Source of the DNA: Dyadobacter koreensis
Lineage (GTDB): Bacteria; Bacteroidota; Bacteroidia; Cytophagales; Spirosomataceae
Length of the DNA stretch: 64,000 nucleotides
Assembly: GCF_900108855.1 (NCBI RefSeq)
Contig: NZ_FNXY01000004.1
Location: 124,001-188,000, forward strand
Direction of reading: 5' to 3'
Below, piece after piece: positions 1-8,468 of the stretch. The notes beneath the pieces were generated by a model. That model ran no database searches. It was given only the letters and a program-made list of their open reading frames with translations, and was not told the origin of the DNA. The stretch's first letter is position 1; every line of letters begins with the position of its first letter. The translations under genes were made by a program, and so were the position numbers.

Positions 1-1
1 C

Positions 2-3000
2 ATACAGATTTTCGCAAGCGATTTGAGCGAATTCGCCATTGCAAAGGCAAGGCAGGGACTGTACACGAAAAGCGAAGTTTCGGACGTGACACCTGTCCGG
101 CTTCAAAGATTTTTCCTGAAAAGGGATGATAAATACGCGATAAAGAAATCAATTCGTGATCTCTGTGTTTTTGCACCGCATAATGTTCTCCGCGATCCGC
201 CCTTTTCCAGGCTAGACATGATCAGCTGCCGTAATCTTCTGATCTATCTGGATACCGTCTTCCAGCAGAAAATTATGGCTACCTTTCATTACGCTCTAAA
301 TCCCGAAGGTTTACTTTTGCTCGGGAATTCGGAAGCTGTGGGAAGTTCGGTTTCTCTATTTTCCCAATTGGATAAAAAACAGAAAGTTTTCATGCGGAAA
401 AGCCGGGAAACCGGCAAGGCAACGTTTGATATGAACATTCGCTGGAATGTGGAAACACGTCTGGGGAATGTTAAAAGCTCACCGGTTCAGCGACAAAGCA
501 ATCAACTGCCTGCGCCAGCGAGAGATCTGGATAAAGAAGTTGATTCTTTATTATTAAAAAAATATGTACCGGCCTGTATTGTTGTAGATCAGGACCTGGA
601 AATCCTTCAATTTCGGGGATCTACCGGATTGTTTCTGGAACATGCGCCAGGAAAGGCAAGTTTTAATTTGCTCAAAATGGCCCGTCCCTCCCTTGTTTTC
701 GAACTTCGGAATGCAATTCATAAAAGCCGGAAATCCGGCGAAACTGCCAAGAAAAGCGGCTTGGAAATGAAGGTGAATGACAGGCTTCATTATGTCAAAA
801 TTGAGGTCGTTCCGTTGAGAAGTTTTGAGGATCAGTTTTTGTTTCTCGTACTTTTCGAAGAAATAGCACACAGCATCTCAGCTGATGAGAACACGCCTAA
901 TTTCAGAGACGATCGAATTAAACAACTGGAAATGGAGCTGTCGTCACTTCGTAAAGACATGCATTCAATCATAGAGGAGCAGGAAACAAGTAATGAAGAG
1001 TTACAATCCGCTAATGAAGAAATTGTCAGCAGCAATGAGGAGTTGCAGAGTATTAACGAAGAATTAGAAACAAGTAAAGAAGAGATTGAGTCTACCAATG
1101 AAGAACTTTTGACAATCAATCAAGAGCTCCAGATAAGGAATGATCAATTAACTGAGGCCTATGGCTACTCAGAAGCCATATTCAGCACAATTGGAGAGGC
1201 AACTTTATTGCTTGATAGACAGTTGCAAGTAAAAAGTGCAAATAAGGCGTTTTACAAAATTTTCCATGTGCAGCAGGAGGATATCGAGGGTAAAATGTTT
1301 TACGAACTGCATAAAGGGCAATGGGATATAGCTCAGCTGCGCCAGTTGCTGGAAGAGGTAATTACCAACAATGTTCATATAAAAGCATATGAAGTTTGTT
1401 TGAATTTTGCCGGAATCGGCGAAAAGACGATGCTTCTTCATGCGCGGAAAGTTGTTCAGCATGAGCGCAAGGAGGTAATCCTTTTGGTCATCGAGGATGT
1501 TACCGAGCAAAGGCGTGTGCAGCATATGCTGGAAGAAAGACAGGCATGGTTCCATGATATGATCGACCATGCGCCCGCGTTGATCTGGGTTACCGGACCG
1601 GAAGGCAGAATCAATTTTTTGAATAAAGCATTTCTGGAATTTTCCGGACTTGAAAATCAGGACAACCCAGACCTGAGTTTTGCGGATTTAATTCATCCCG
1701 AAGACCGCTCGCATTACGACCGTACGTTCGCACGAAATTTTGAAGGTCAGAATATATTTAGTATTGAATATCGCTTACAGCGTAGAGACGGTGAGTACCG
1801 GTGGGTTCTGGAAACGGCAAAGCCTATGTTTTCTCCTGAAAAGAAATTTACGGGATACATTGGAAATGGTACGGATATTCATCTTCAAAAAACACTTTCC
1901 CAGCAGCTGAATTCTCATGTCAAAGAACGGACACAGCAGCTTAAAGAAACGAACGAAGAGCTGGAAATTTCTAACAGGGAGTTAAGAAAAACAGCAGACC
2001 GCCTTCAGAGTGTATTAAATGGCGTTCCTGCTGCAATTACTTTGATGGAAGCCTTAAAGCCAGATGGGGCAGAAACTGTTTCCGATTTTATCACCTCTGT
2101 TTATAACGAAAAAGCGCTGGAATTCAACGGACAAAGTTCTGATGATATCATTGGGAGGTCATGGATGGAATCTCATCCGGATCTGAAAGACACCGAGCTG
2201 TTCGATCTTTATCTTCATGTTTTAGAAACAGGCGAACCGGTTTACAAAGAGATTTCTGATCTGACGTCAGGCGGTGATAAGCATTATGCATTTTTTATAA
2301 CCCGACAAATTGACGAGAATGGTGTTGTAGTTACAATTCTGGATATTTCTGAACGGAAAACTGCCGAAGTAAAATTGATCAGAATGATGGAGAATCTCCA
2401 GGCGGTATTAGATTGTTCACCAGGTTCGATCAGCTATCTCAAACCGATTTATGATCAGGCGGGTGATGTAAAAGATTTCCGGCTGGAAGTTTATAACCAG
2501 AATTTCGCGAAGGAATACAACAAGCCTTTAAGCGCACTTGCAGACAAAAGAGCGACTGAGTTGTTTTCAGAAGAAGATGTTAAAAAAATGAAGCGGGTGC
2601 TCAGCACTGGCGAACGGTCATATGAAGAAATTTATCAGGAGCAAGATGATAAATGGATAGGGATCTCTGTGGTCAGACACAAGAGTGGTGTCGTTATTGC
2701 GGGTCTAAATATCACATCTCTCAAAGAAGCGGAACGCCAGCAGAGTAAGTGGGTTCAACAACTTGAAGAATCTAATGAGATGATCCAGTCTCTTGAACAG
2801 ATGCGGCAATATATCAGCCACCGAGGGGAATTCCTAAGGGCAACTTCTCATGATTTACGTGGTACTTTCGGGATAATCATGGGGGCAACCGCACTATTGA
2901 ACCTTATGGATACCGAGGAGGATCGCAACAAATCTCTTGACATGCTGCAACGTAATCTGCGCCAGGTAACTTCTATGTTAAACCAGCTCCTGGATTATTC

Positions 3001-3547
3001 GCGACTGGAAGCGGGTAAAGAAAAGATTGAAGTGACATCTTTCGATCTATCTGAACTGCTGTCCGGGCTGTGCGAAAGTATGATTCAGATTTCGAGAGAC
3101 AAAGGTCTGGAACTTAATGTCAGCGAGCATACTGCTTTGATAGTTCGGAATGATGCTGTCAAAATTAGAAGGATTGCACAAAACCTTATTCTAAATGCCT
3201 TAAAATATACTGATGATGGGTCTGTCTCTGTCAGATGGGGTTCAGTCAACACTGTCATGAATGAGATTAAATCAGACAAATGGTTTATCGAAATCGAAGA
3301 TACGGGAAATGGACTCTCTCAAAACCTTGTCACAAAATTAACGCATCAGAATTGGGATAAAGATCAATTGACACCTTTTCAGAATGTGGGCTCGTCGACA
3401 GGGGAAGGTATCGGTTTGTTTATCGTGAAAAGATTATGTGAATTGCTGGCCGGTGAACTGACCATTGAAAGTAAAACTGGCGAAGGGACGTTGTTTCGGA
3501 TTGTCTTTCCGCTGGAATATCAAGAGTCATCTAATAATAAAATTTAA
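2..3547 (+). CDS. CheR-fused multi-PAS sensor histidine kinase (5' end outside window)
   Basis: The reading frame is open from the first bases (I-Q-I-F-A-S-D-L-S-E), so the gene starts upstream; the TTG at 23 is only a codon inside it. The visible part opens in the C-terminal half of a CheR methyltransferase domain (DPPFSRLDMISCRNLLIYL). Next come a coiled coil rich in N-E-E-L repeats (about nt 940-1160), typical of CheB/CheR-PAS kinases, and several PAS/PAC modules (about nt 1160-2740). A HisKA domain follows, with the phosphoacceptor His in ATSHDLRG at nt 2849, then a HATPase domain (N-box NLILNALKYT, DTGNG, GEGIGLFIV). No transmembrane segment is visible. By family knowledge a CheB methylesterase domain probably lies upstream. 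The receiver gene starts 17 bp downstream and is the likely phosphorelay partner. Confidence 0.92.
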   Translation: MQIFASDLSEFAIAKARQGLYTKSEVSDVTPVRLQRFFLKRDDKYAIKKSIRDLCVFAPHNVLRDPPFSRLDMISCRNLLIYLDTVFQQKIMATFHYALNPEGLLLLGNSEAVGSSVSLFSQLDKKQKVFMRKSRETGKATFDMNIRWNVETRLGNVKSSPVQRQSNQLPAPARDLDKEVDSLLLKKYVPACIVVDQDLEILQFRGSTGLFLEHAPGKASFNLLKMARPSLVFELRNAIHKSRKSGETAKKSGLEMKVNDRLHYVKIEVVPLRSFEDQFLFLVLFEEIAHSISADENTPNFRDDRIKQLEMELSSLRKDMHSIIEEQETSNEELQSANEEIVSSNEELQSINEELETSKEEIESTNEELLTINQELQIRNDQLTEAYGYSEAIFSTIGEATLLLDRQLQVKSANKAFYKIFHVQQEDIEGKMFYELHKGQWDIAQLRQLLEEVITNNVHIKAYEVCLNFAGIGEKTMLLHARKVVQHERKEVILLVIEDVTEQRRVQHMLEERQAWFHDMIDHAPALIWVTGPEGRINFLNKAFLEFSGLENQDNPDLSFADLIHPEDRSHYDRTFARNFEGQNIFSIEYRLQRRDGEYRWVLETAKPMFSPEKKFTGYIGNGTDIHLQKTLSQQLNSHVKERTQQLKETNEELEISNRELRKTADRLQSVLNGVPAAITLMEALKPDGAETVSDFITSVYNEKALEFNGQSSDDIIGRSWMESHPDLKDTELFDLYLHVLETGEPVYKEISDLTSGGDKHYAFFITRQIDENGVVVTILDISERKTAEVKLIRMMENLQAVLDCSPGSISYLKPIYDQAGDVKDFRLEVYNQNFAKEYNKPLSALADKRATELFSEEDVKKMKRVLSTGERSYEEIYQEQDDKWIGISVVRHKSGVVIAGLNITSLKEAERQQSKWVQQLEESNEMIQSLEQMRQYISHRGEFLRATSHDLRGTFGIIMGATALLNLMDTEEDRNKSLDMLQRNLRQVTSMLNQLLDYSRLEAGKEKIEVTSFDLSELLSGLCESMIQISRDKGLELNVSEHTALIVRNDAVKIRRIAQNLILNALKYTDDGSVSVRWGSVNTVMNEIKSDKWFIEIEDTGNGLSQNLVTKLTHQNWDKDQLTPFQNVGSSTGEGIGLFIVKRLCELLAGELTIESKTGEGTLFRIVFPLEYQESSNNKI

Positions 3548-3564
3548 AAGATAAACATTAATTT

Positions 3565-4020
3565 ATGAATACTCGGGAGTTGATTATTGTAGACGACAAT
3601 GCAGATCACCGTTATTTGATGCGTCAGATCATGAAAAATTACTTACCTCAATATAATGTAAATATATTGGATGGAGGGGAGCAGCTGTTCAAGGTTCTCG
3701 AGGAAAAAGTACGGTTGGATGCTAATGGAGATTTATCTGCCGCAATCATATTGGATTTTCATATGCCATTTTACGATGGCCTATCGATCTTAAAGATTTT
3801 AAAGAAGAATCCTGATCGCAATAAGGTGATTGCTAATATCCCGGTAATCATGATGTCGAACGGTGGAACAGAAAAGCAGGTTGCTGATTGTTATGAGGCT
3901 GGAGCGAGCGCTTTCATTAAAAAACCGATAGACTTTATCACGTTAAAGGACTTAATGGTTGTGACTTGTGACTTCTGGATTGGGGCCAATAGAATTCCAA
4001 AATCAGCACTGGCCGATTAA
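3565..4020 (+). CDS. Stand-alone response regulator receiver protein
   Basis: This 151-residue protein consists of one CheY-like receiver domain and no output domain. The acidic pair is D10-D11, the phosphoacceptor is D64 in LDFHMP, the conserved Thr/Ser region is MMSNGG near 96-101, and the conserved Lys is K120 in FIKKPID. The longer loop before D64 resembles the Rcp1-like single-domain regulators that partner phytochrome or PAS kinases. It begins 17 bp after the CheR-PAS histidine kinase and almost certainly shares its transcript, so the inferred role is to take phosphate from that kinase. Its own target is not visible. Confidence 0.93.
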   Translation: MNTRELIIVDDNADHRYLMRQIMKNYLPQYNVNILDGGEQLFKVLEEKVRLDANGDLSAAIILDFHMPFYDGLSILKILKKNPDRNKVIANIPVIMMSNGGTEKQVADCYEAGASAFIKKPIDFITLKDLMVVTCDFWIGANRIPKSALAD

Positions 4021-4558
4021 GGTGCATGGTAAATAGGACATAAATTTTGAGTTGGTTATTGAAAATTTTGCGCTTTAAATAGCTGAATTTTAAAGTTTAT
4101 CCATAAGAAAGCATCGGGTGTTTCCCGCGGGACAGGATATTTAATTTTTCGGAAAGGTACTCGTTTTCAGCTTATTGTGTGATTCTTAGAAATTCTGATT
4201 TAAATGCTTGTCCCAAAAGTCAGTTATTCCATACTGCATCGGGATGAATAAGTCTGCGTAACTTACTTAATTGCCAGGAGCGAGGCTGCCGGAGACTTGT
4301 GGTTGGCCGCTATGAACCATGAGGGTTCATGCGCTCCAAAAATAAAGCGCGGCCTCTGACTTTTATTCCAAAAACGATATGTTCCAAATAAAATGCAGCT
4401 CCGGGCGGGTTTTCATGTTTTAAAATAAATTCAAAAGTTCTATAAGTGATCATTTTTGTACATCGCTTTGTGGGATAATTACATTGCCGATCCTCATCAT
4501 CGGAAGTAGTTTTGTCTGACTAAATTATCAGTCGGTCTGTCACATAATAAGCAAAGAA
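4021..4558. other. Gene-free stretch with nested hairpin element
   Basis: No convincing gene lies in these 538 bases. From 4305 to 4354 two arms (GGCCGC 4305-4310 and GCGGCC 4349-4354) enclose a perfect 7-bp hairpin (4312-4318 with 4324-4330, 5-nt loop) and a 5-bp one (4331-4335 with 4346-4350), so the whole can fold as a multi-branch structure. On the minus strand 4186-4266 has a 26-codon open stretch ending in a stop, rich in aromatic residues (ADLFIPMQYGITDFWDKHL), which could be the C-terminal scrap of a lost gene. Both readings are weak. Confidence 0.35.
4484..4534 (+). promoter_or_regulatory. Bacteroidota-type promoter with dyad at the start site
   Basis: TTG (4484-4486), 20 bases, then TAGTTTTG (4507-4514) match the Bacteroidota sigma factor consensus TTG-N19-21-TAnnTTTG. 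Half-sites GACT (4518-4521) and AGTC (4530-4533) lie just downstream, over the expected start of transcription, as expected for a TetR-like operator. No TetR gene is in the window. The site would drive the SDR gene at 4559. Confidence 0.5.
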
Positions 4559-5428
4559 ATGGCAAATATCATTCTTACAGGGACAAGCAGCGGTTTTGGT
4601 TTACTGACTGCCAAAATTTTAGCAAAAAAAGGTCATAACGTTTTTGCAACGATGCGAAACGTGCAGACGAAAAATTCCGCAGCTGCGCAATCATTAAAAG
4701 ATTGGGCAATCACAGAAGGCGTGAAAATTCAAATTATTGAAGCGGACGTCACTGATGACCATTCCGTAAAAGCTGCTTTGGAAAATATTACGTCGCAAAC
4801 GTCTGATATTATTGATGTTCTGATCAATAATGCCGGAACGGGTTATATTGGTCTGAATGAAACACTTAGCGCGAAACAAGTTGATCAGATATTTCAAATC
4901 AATGTCATTGCCGCAGATCGGATGATCAAGGCAGTTTTGCCTTTTATGCACCGAAATAAAAGTGGCTTAATCATAAACATTTCAAGTGTTACTTCCAGGC
5001 AAAACATTCCCGTTATGGGCGTTTATTCTGCCAGCAAGGCTGCTATCGATGCATTGTCCGTGAGCTATTATTATGAGTTGAAATCTTCGGGTATTGACAT
5101 TGCCATTATTCAGCCTGGGGCCTACCAGTCGACAGATATTGTCAGCAAGCAAATGATCCCGGATAATCCTGATGCGATAAAACAGTATGGAGAGGACATG
5201 ATCAATTACACAAATGCAGTTTTCCAATATTTTGAACCCACTTCTTCTAGTCCGGATCCGGGCGAGGTGGCTCATTTAATCGCTGACATTATTGAAACTC
5301 CGAGTGAAAAAAGAGCCCTGACAAATGTAATTGGCGCTGGGCCACTTGGTGAAGTGATCACCAGTATTAACGACAGTATTCAAAATTTGGTTGAAACAAT
5401 CCTTAATGCCCGAGGCGTTAAGGCGTAA
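4559..5428 (+). CDS. SDR family NAD(P)-dependent oxidoreductase
   Basis: This 289-residue classical short-chain dehydrogenase/reductase has the cofactor motif TGTSSGFG (residues 7-14), NNAG at 90-93, catalytic Ser about 143 and YSASK with Y156 and K160. It lacks a signal peptide, so it is cytosolic, and it should oxidise or reduce an alcohol/carbonyl with NAD(P)(H). The substrate cannot be told from sequence. The gene stands alone behind a good promoter, with a hairpin downstream at 5569-5616. A dyad overlaps its start site, suggesting repression by a regulator encoded elsewhere. Confidence 0.92.
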   Translation: MANIILTGTSSGFGLLTAKILAKKGHNVFATMRNVQTKNSAAAQSLKDWAITEGVKIQIIEADVTDDHSVKAALENITSQTSDIIDVLINNAGTGYIGLNETLSAKQVDQIFQINVIAADRMIKAVLPFMHRNKSGLIINISSVTSRQNIPVMGVYSASKAAIDALSVSYYYELKSSGIDIAIIQPGAYQSTDIVSKQMIPDNPDAIKQYGEDMINYTNAVFQYFEPTSSSPDPGEVAHLIADIIETPSEKRALTNVIGAGPLGEVITSINDSIQNLVETILNARGVKA

Positions 5429-5568
5429 ATGTTCGCTGTTTATAACTGTTTTAAGGTGATGTGAGGACGTTATCAAATGTTTTGTATCTGGATCTTCACT
5501 GATGAATCAGGAAATTGGTGTGAAATCTACAAATCCGGGTCGCTGAATTTACTTCTGCTTAAAAAGAT

Positions 5569-5616
5569 ATGATCGGTATGTACCCAAAAAATAAAAGTTT
5601 GGTGCCTACCGATCAT
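5569..5616 (-). terminator. Long hairpin, likely minus-strand terminator
   Basis: Perfect 10-bp arms ATGATCGGTA (5569-5578) and TACCGATCAT (5607-5616) extend inward by further pairs. Read on the minus strand, the hairpin is followed by ATCTTTTT. It sits after the minus-strand small genes and faces the SDR gene, so it may stop transcripts from both sides. Confidence 0.55.
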
Positions 5617-5690
5617 TATAACAATTCTCCCTTGCTGACTCAGAGTAAGAAAATGAGTTTTCGATAAATATCTTAAAGGATTTTGAAATT

Positions 5691-5819
5691 TTAAGGCTCA
5701 GATTCAAGATTACTCATATTCTGAGATCTGATAACTGAGATGACCCATAAAATCAAAATGCCTACTAACAGATAAAATACTTCTTCTTCTCTTTCAATGC
5801 GGAGTGTAGATGTGTTCAT
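5691..5819 (-). CDS. Small single-pass membrane protein A
   Basis: This 42-codon reading frame starts at ATG 5819, with an in-frame stop upstream that fixes the start. The product has a charged N-terminus (TLRIEREEEVF), one hydrophobic helix of about 15 residues (YLLVGILILWVISVI) and a short polar tail. It aligns without gaps to the neighbouring small protein at 6000-6104: 15 of 31 positions are identical, including S-x-L-R-x-[ED]-R-E-E-x-V-F and L-I-L. Paralogy at protein level is the evidence that it is a gene. Function is unknown; an interaction partner in the inner membrane is a guess. Confidence 0.62.
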   Translation of the reverse strand: MNTSTLRIEREEEVFYLLVGILILWVISVIRSQNMSNLESEP

Positions 5820-5999
5820 AATCGTTACTATTTAAGATTGACAATGCTTTAAACAGAAATCATTACAATACTTATTGACCAATACGCTTGCAGAAAATGA
5901 CTTTAAAATTGATTTTTAATATTTAACGTACACCTTCAATTTACTTTGTTTCAGTTTTTTAACCAAATAGTAATTACCAAACGGTTGAAAAATCGGCAC

Positions 6000-6104
6000 T
6001 CATATTCTGGCCCGTACTTTTGAAAAAATATACAGAATTAAAACCGCAATCAGTACAATAAAAACCCCTTCTTCACGGTCTGCACGTAACATGGATGGAT
6101 GCAT
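6000..6104 (-). CDS. Small single-pass membrane protein B, paralog of A
   Basis: This 34-codon reading frame encodes an N-terminal cap MLRADREEGVF, a hydrophobic helix (IVLIAVLILYIFS) and a basic end (KVRARI). The positive C-terminus suggests the helix has its N-terminus outside (positive-inside rule). It matches the protein at 5691-5819 over its length without gaps. The two genes lie 180 bp apart in the same orientation and look like a local duplication. I know no named family with this pattern. Both are below the usual gene-finder cutoff, so annotation pipelines would miss them. Confidence 0.62.
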   Translation of the reverse strand: MHPSMLRADREEGVFIVLIAVLILYIFSKVRARI

Positions 6105-6257
6105 AAAAATTTTTGTTGCTATGTAAATGATATAGTCTTGGACGATGAGAATAGTGGAAAGTCACTATTACGAAAGAGCTCCTGATGATTAGGGAATCAG
6201 CACGATCTAAAATGCGTCATTTTGCCTGACTTTTATTAACCCTTACCATTGTCCGAA

Positions 6258-6461
6258 TTAAAGTCGCCAGCTAAGTTCGCCATTTAGCCAGATATGCTCA
6301 TGAGCTTCGTCGTTTTCTTCTGTTGATATTTGATCTGTGATAGCGAAGCTTTTTGATCGTGAAGAATCCGGAATTAAAGATTGGCTTTCTACCGGAATAT
6401 TAAAGTCATACATAGACATAATTAGTCCAACAGGGAGAGATGTTTCAAAGTTATAGTTCAT
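6258..6461 (-). CDS. Hypothetical 67-residue protein
   Basis: The frame encodes a soluble, acidic protein with no signal peptide or membrane helix and no motif I recognise. Support is circumstantial. It is on the same strand as the two micro-membrane genes, starts 41 bp downstream of a perfect inverted repeat (6502-6518), and could be the first gene of a small three-gene unit ending at the hairpin 5569-5616. A spurious frame cannot be excluded. Confidence 0.35.
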   Translation of the reverse strand: MNYNFETSLPVGLIMSMYDFNIPVESQSLIPDSSRSKSFAITDQISTEENDEAHEHIWLNGELSWRL

Positions 6462-6501
6462 GGCTTATGATATAATATAGACTGATCTTCAATTAGTTGA
6501 A

Positions 6502-6518
6502 ATCTGCTTAAAGCAGAT
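6502..6518. promoter_or_regulatory. Perfect 8-bp inverted repeat, operator candidate
   Basis: ATCTGCTT (6502-6509) and AAGCAGAT (6511-6518) flank a single base. The site lies between the minus-strand small gene starting at 6461 and the plus-strand sulfatase starting at 6757, where a shared regulator could bind. Confidence 0.35.
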
Positions 6519-6554
6519 AACCGGACAAAACTAAAGCAAAATGCAATCGCGTTC

Positions 6555-6584
6555 GTTACCGTTTACATAAAATGGTACCGTTTA
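6555..6584. promoter_or_regulatory. Tandem direct repeats upstream of sulfatase
   Basis: GTTACCGTTTA (6555-6565) and GGTACCGTTTA (6574-6584) repeat with a 19-bp period, about two helix turns. The central CCG/CGG with flanking TTTA/TAAA resembles half-sites of LacI-type repressors. They lie about 170 bp before the sulfatase start codon. Confidence 0.3.
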
Positions 6585-6756
6585 AAAATCTCAGTTATCA
6601 AAAGGCAGGTGCCGGTTGTAGTTCCTTCAACGAATCCATCGAAATCTCCACTTTTAAGCTTTTCTCTGCGGGGGGATTTTTGTGGAAAATGTTTGTATAA
6701 GACTCCTGTTTTAATATCGAATTTTTTTAAAGAAATTTGGGAAGACAATAGTTAAT

Positions 6757-8250
6757 ATGCGAACTACCGGTTTACTGAAATCTTCTCTATTAGTTATTTT
6801 GCTTAGTGTAAACTTTGGGCAGGCTCGCGCGCAAAGACATGAGGGCAGGATCATGGTCAATCCAAACATCATTTTTGGCATTTTGAACCGGCAAACTCAA
6901 CAGGCAATTTTAGGAAGAGGTCAAAGAAATAGTGAAAGAGAAGAAACAGTGCGACCCAATATCATTTTTATCCTTACGGATGATCATCGTTGGGACGCCT
7001 TAGGTATCATGGGCAATAAAATCATTAAGACACCAAATCTTGATGCGCTTGCCAGAAAAGGAACGCTATTTAAAAAAGCGTATGTAACTACATCGATTTG
7101 CTGTGTCAGCAGAGCCAGTATTTTGACAGGGCAATATGCTTCGCGGCATAAAATCAATAATTTTTCTACTTGCTTTGATAAGAAAGCTTTGGGTAAGACT
7201 TATCCTGCGTTACTCAAAAATGCCGGATACAAGCTCGGATTTATTGGCAAATTCGGTATCGATGAAAAACGACAGCCGGATTCACTTTTTGACTATTGGG
7301 CGAGTGCCAAAGAAGAGCAGCCAGTTTACGAAATGGTTGATAAAAGTGGAAAAATCATCCACCACACGGATAGCGTAGGCAAAGATATTAAACAGTTTTT
7401 AAGCGAGTTCGCAGATCAGGGGCCTTTTTGTTTGTCAGTTAGTTTCAAAGCCCCACACGAACTGGATGGCCGTCCACCCACATTTCCTGTACAGGAACGT
7501 TATAAAGGATACTACCAAAATGTAGTGATGCCGGAACCCGTTACTGCTGATCCCAGGTATTGGAATAGTTTTCCTGAATGGTTCAAATCTGACAAAAACA
7601 TTGCCCGTGAACGGTGGAAGCCACTTTTGTCTACCCCGGAGCTTAGACAGGAAACTACCAGGAATTATTATCGTTTGATCAGTGGAGTTGATGAGGTCGT
7701 CGGAGACATGATGGTACAATTGAAACAGCTTAAACTTGAAAAAAATACCGTCATTATCTTTATGGGTGACAACGGATTTTCTTTGGGTGAGCATGGTTTA
7801 GAGGGAAAATGGTTTGGTTATGAGGAATCTATCCGGGTGCCGTTGATTATTTCCGGAGGTCCATTGCCGCGTAAGATGAAACGGGAGAAAACTAATCGAA
7901 TTGCTTTAAATATCGACATCGCACCCACAATATTATCACTTGCAGGTATCCCGATTCCGGGTACAATCCAGGGAAAAGACCTCATTGGCGTTATGACAAA
8001 TAAGGTTGGGACCCGAAAGGATTTTTTCTACGAACATACTTATTTGGGAAGTCCCTGGATACCAAAAGTCGAAGGAGTTGTTTCCGAAAACATGAAGTAT
8101 ATGAAATTTATTGAACACAATTACGAAGAATTCTACAATACTAAAAAAGACCCCCGGGAAACTGCGAATTTAATTAAAGTAAAAAAGAACAAGATGGACG
8201 TGGATAAGATGCGGAATCGGTATGCTGCATTACGAAAAGCTGCCAGGTGA
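6757..8250 (+). CDS. Secreted sulfatase (arylsulfatase family, S1)
   Basis: The 497-residue precursor has a signal peptide (about 1-26, cut after ARA-Q), a 40-residue linker and a sulfatase domain. Visible metal ligands are D75-D76 in ILTDDHRWD and the D-N of MGDNGFSLGEHG; GKW and the C-terminal half fit the fold. The formylglycine site reads C115-C-V-S-R119, so Val sits where the core motif C-x-P/A-x-R has Pro or Ala. It should hydrolyse sulfate esters of sugars in the periplasm or outside the cell; the exact substrate is unknown. No sulfatase-maturing enzyme or glycosidase lies nearby. A strong terminator follows at 8280. Confidence 0.93.
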   Translation: MRTTGLLKSSLLVILLSVNFGQARAQRHEGRIMVNPNIIFGILNRQTQQAILGRGQRNSEREETVRPNIIFILTDDHRWDALGIMGNKIIKTPNLDALARKGTLFKKAYVTTSICCVSRASILTGQYASRHKINNFSTCFDKKALGKTYPALLKNAGYKLGFIGKFGIDEKRQPDSLFDYWASAKEEQPVYEMVDKSGKIIHHTDSVGKDIKQFLSEFADQGPFCLSVSFKAPHELDGRPPTFPVQERYKGYYQNVVMPEPVTADPRYWNSFPEWFKSDKNIARERWKPLLSTPELRQETTRNYYRLISGVDEVVGDMMVQLKQLKLEKNTVIIFMGDNGFSLGEHGLEGKWFGYEESIRVPLIISGGPLPRKMKREKTNRIALNIDIAPTILSLAGIPIPGTIQGKDLIGVMTNKVGTRKDFFYEHTYLGSPWIPKVEGVVSENMKYMKFIEHNYEEFYNTKKDPRETANLIKVKKNKMDVDKMRNRYAALRKAAR

Positions 8251-8279
8251 ACTTCCTGAATCAATTTAAACGCTATTTC

Positions 8280-8320
8280 AATCAGCCGGATGATCTCTTT
8301 CATCCGGCTGATTTGATATT
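8280..8320 (+). terminator. Intrinsic terminator after sulfatase
   Basis: A perfect 14-bp stem (8280-8293 with 8300-8313) closes a 6-nt loop and is followed by a T-rich tract. It lies 30 bp past the sulfatase stop codon. Confidence 0.75.
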
Positions 8321-8468
8321 TGTCATAGCTGCTTTGATTTTTGTTACCTCCATCGAGGTTGCTCACACGACCTTTGCATTGTTCATTAGATGAGCGAAAG
8401 GCTTATGCCGAAATTCTCATTTATTCTTTTGTAACATGTTTGGTATTTTTAAATACGTGAAATAGATT

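Noticed and set aside
832..1119. Serine-rich minus-strand frame opposite the kinase coiled coil
   Set aside because: It is the antisense shadow of the repeated N-E-E-L codons of a clear gene.
6150..6169. AATAGTG/CACTATT hairpin
   Set aside because: It forms a 7-bp stem but has no T-tract on either strand and no clear role, so I made no call.
6563..6748. Minus-strand 61-codon frame before the sulfatase
   Set aside because: It covers the expected sulfatase promoter and the phased repeats, has no motif and no sensible neighbour; likely chance.
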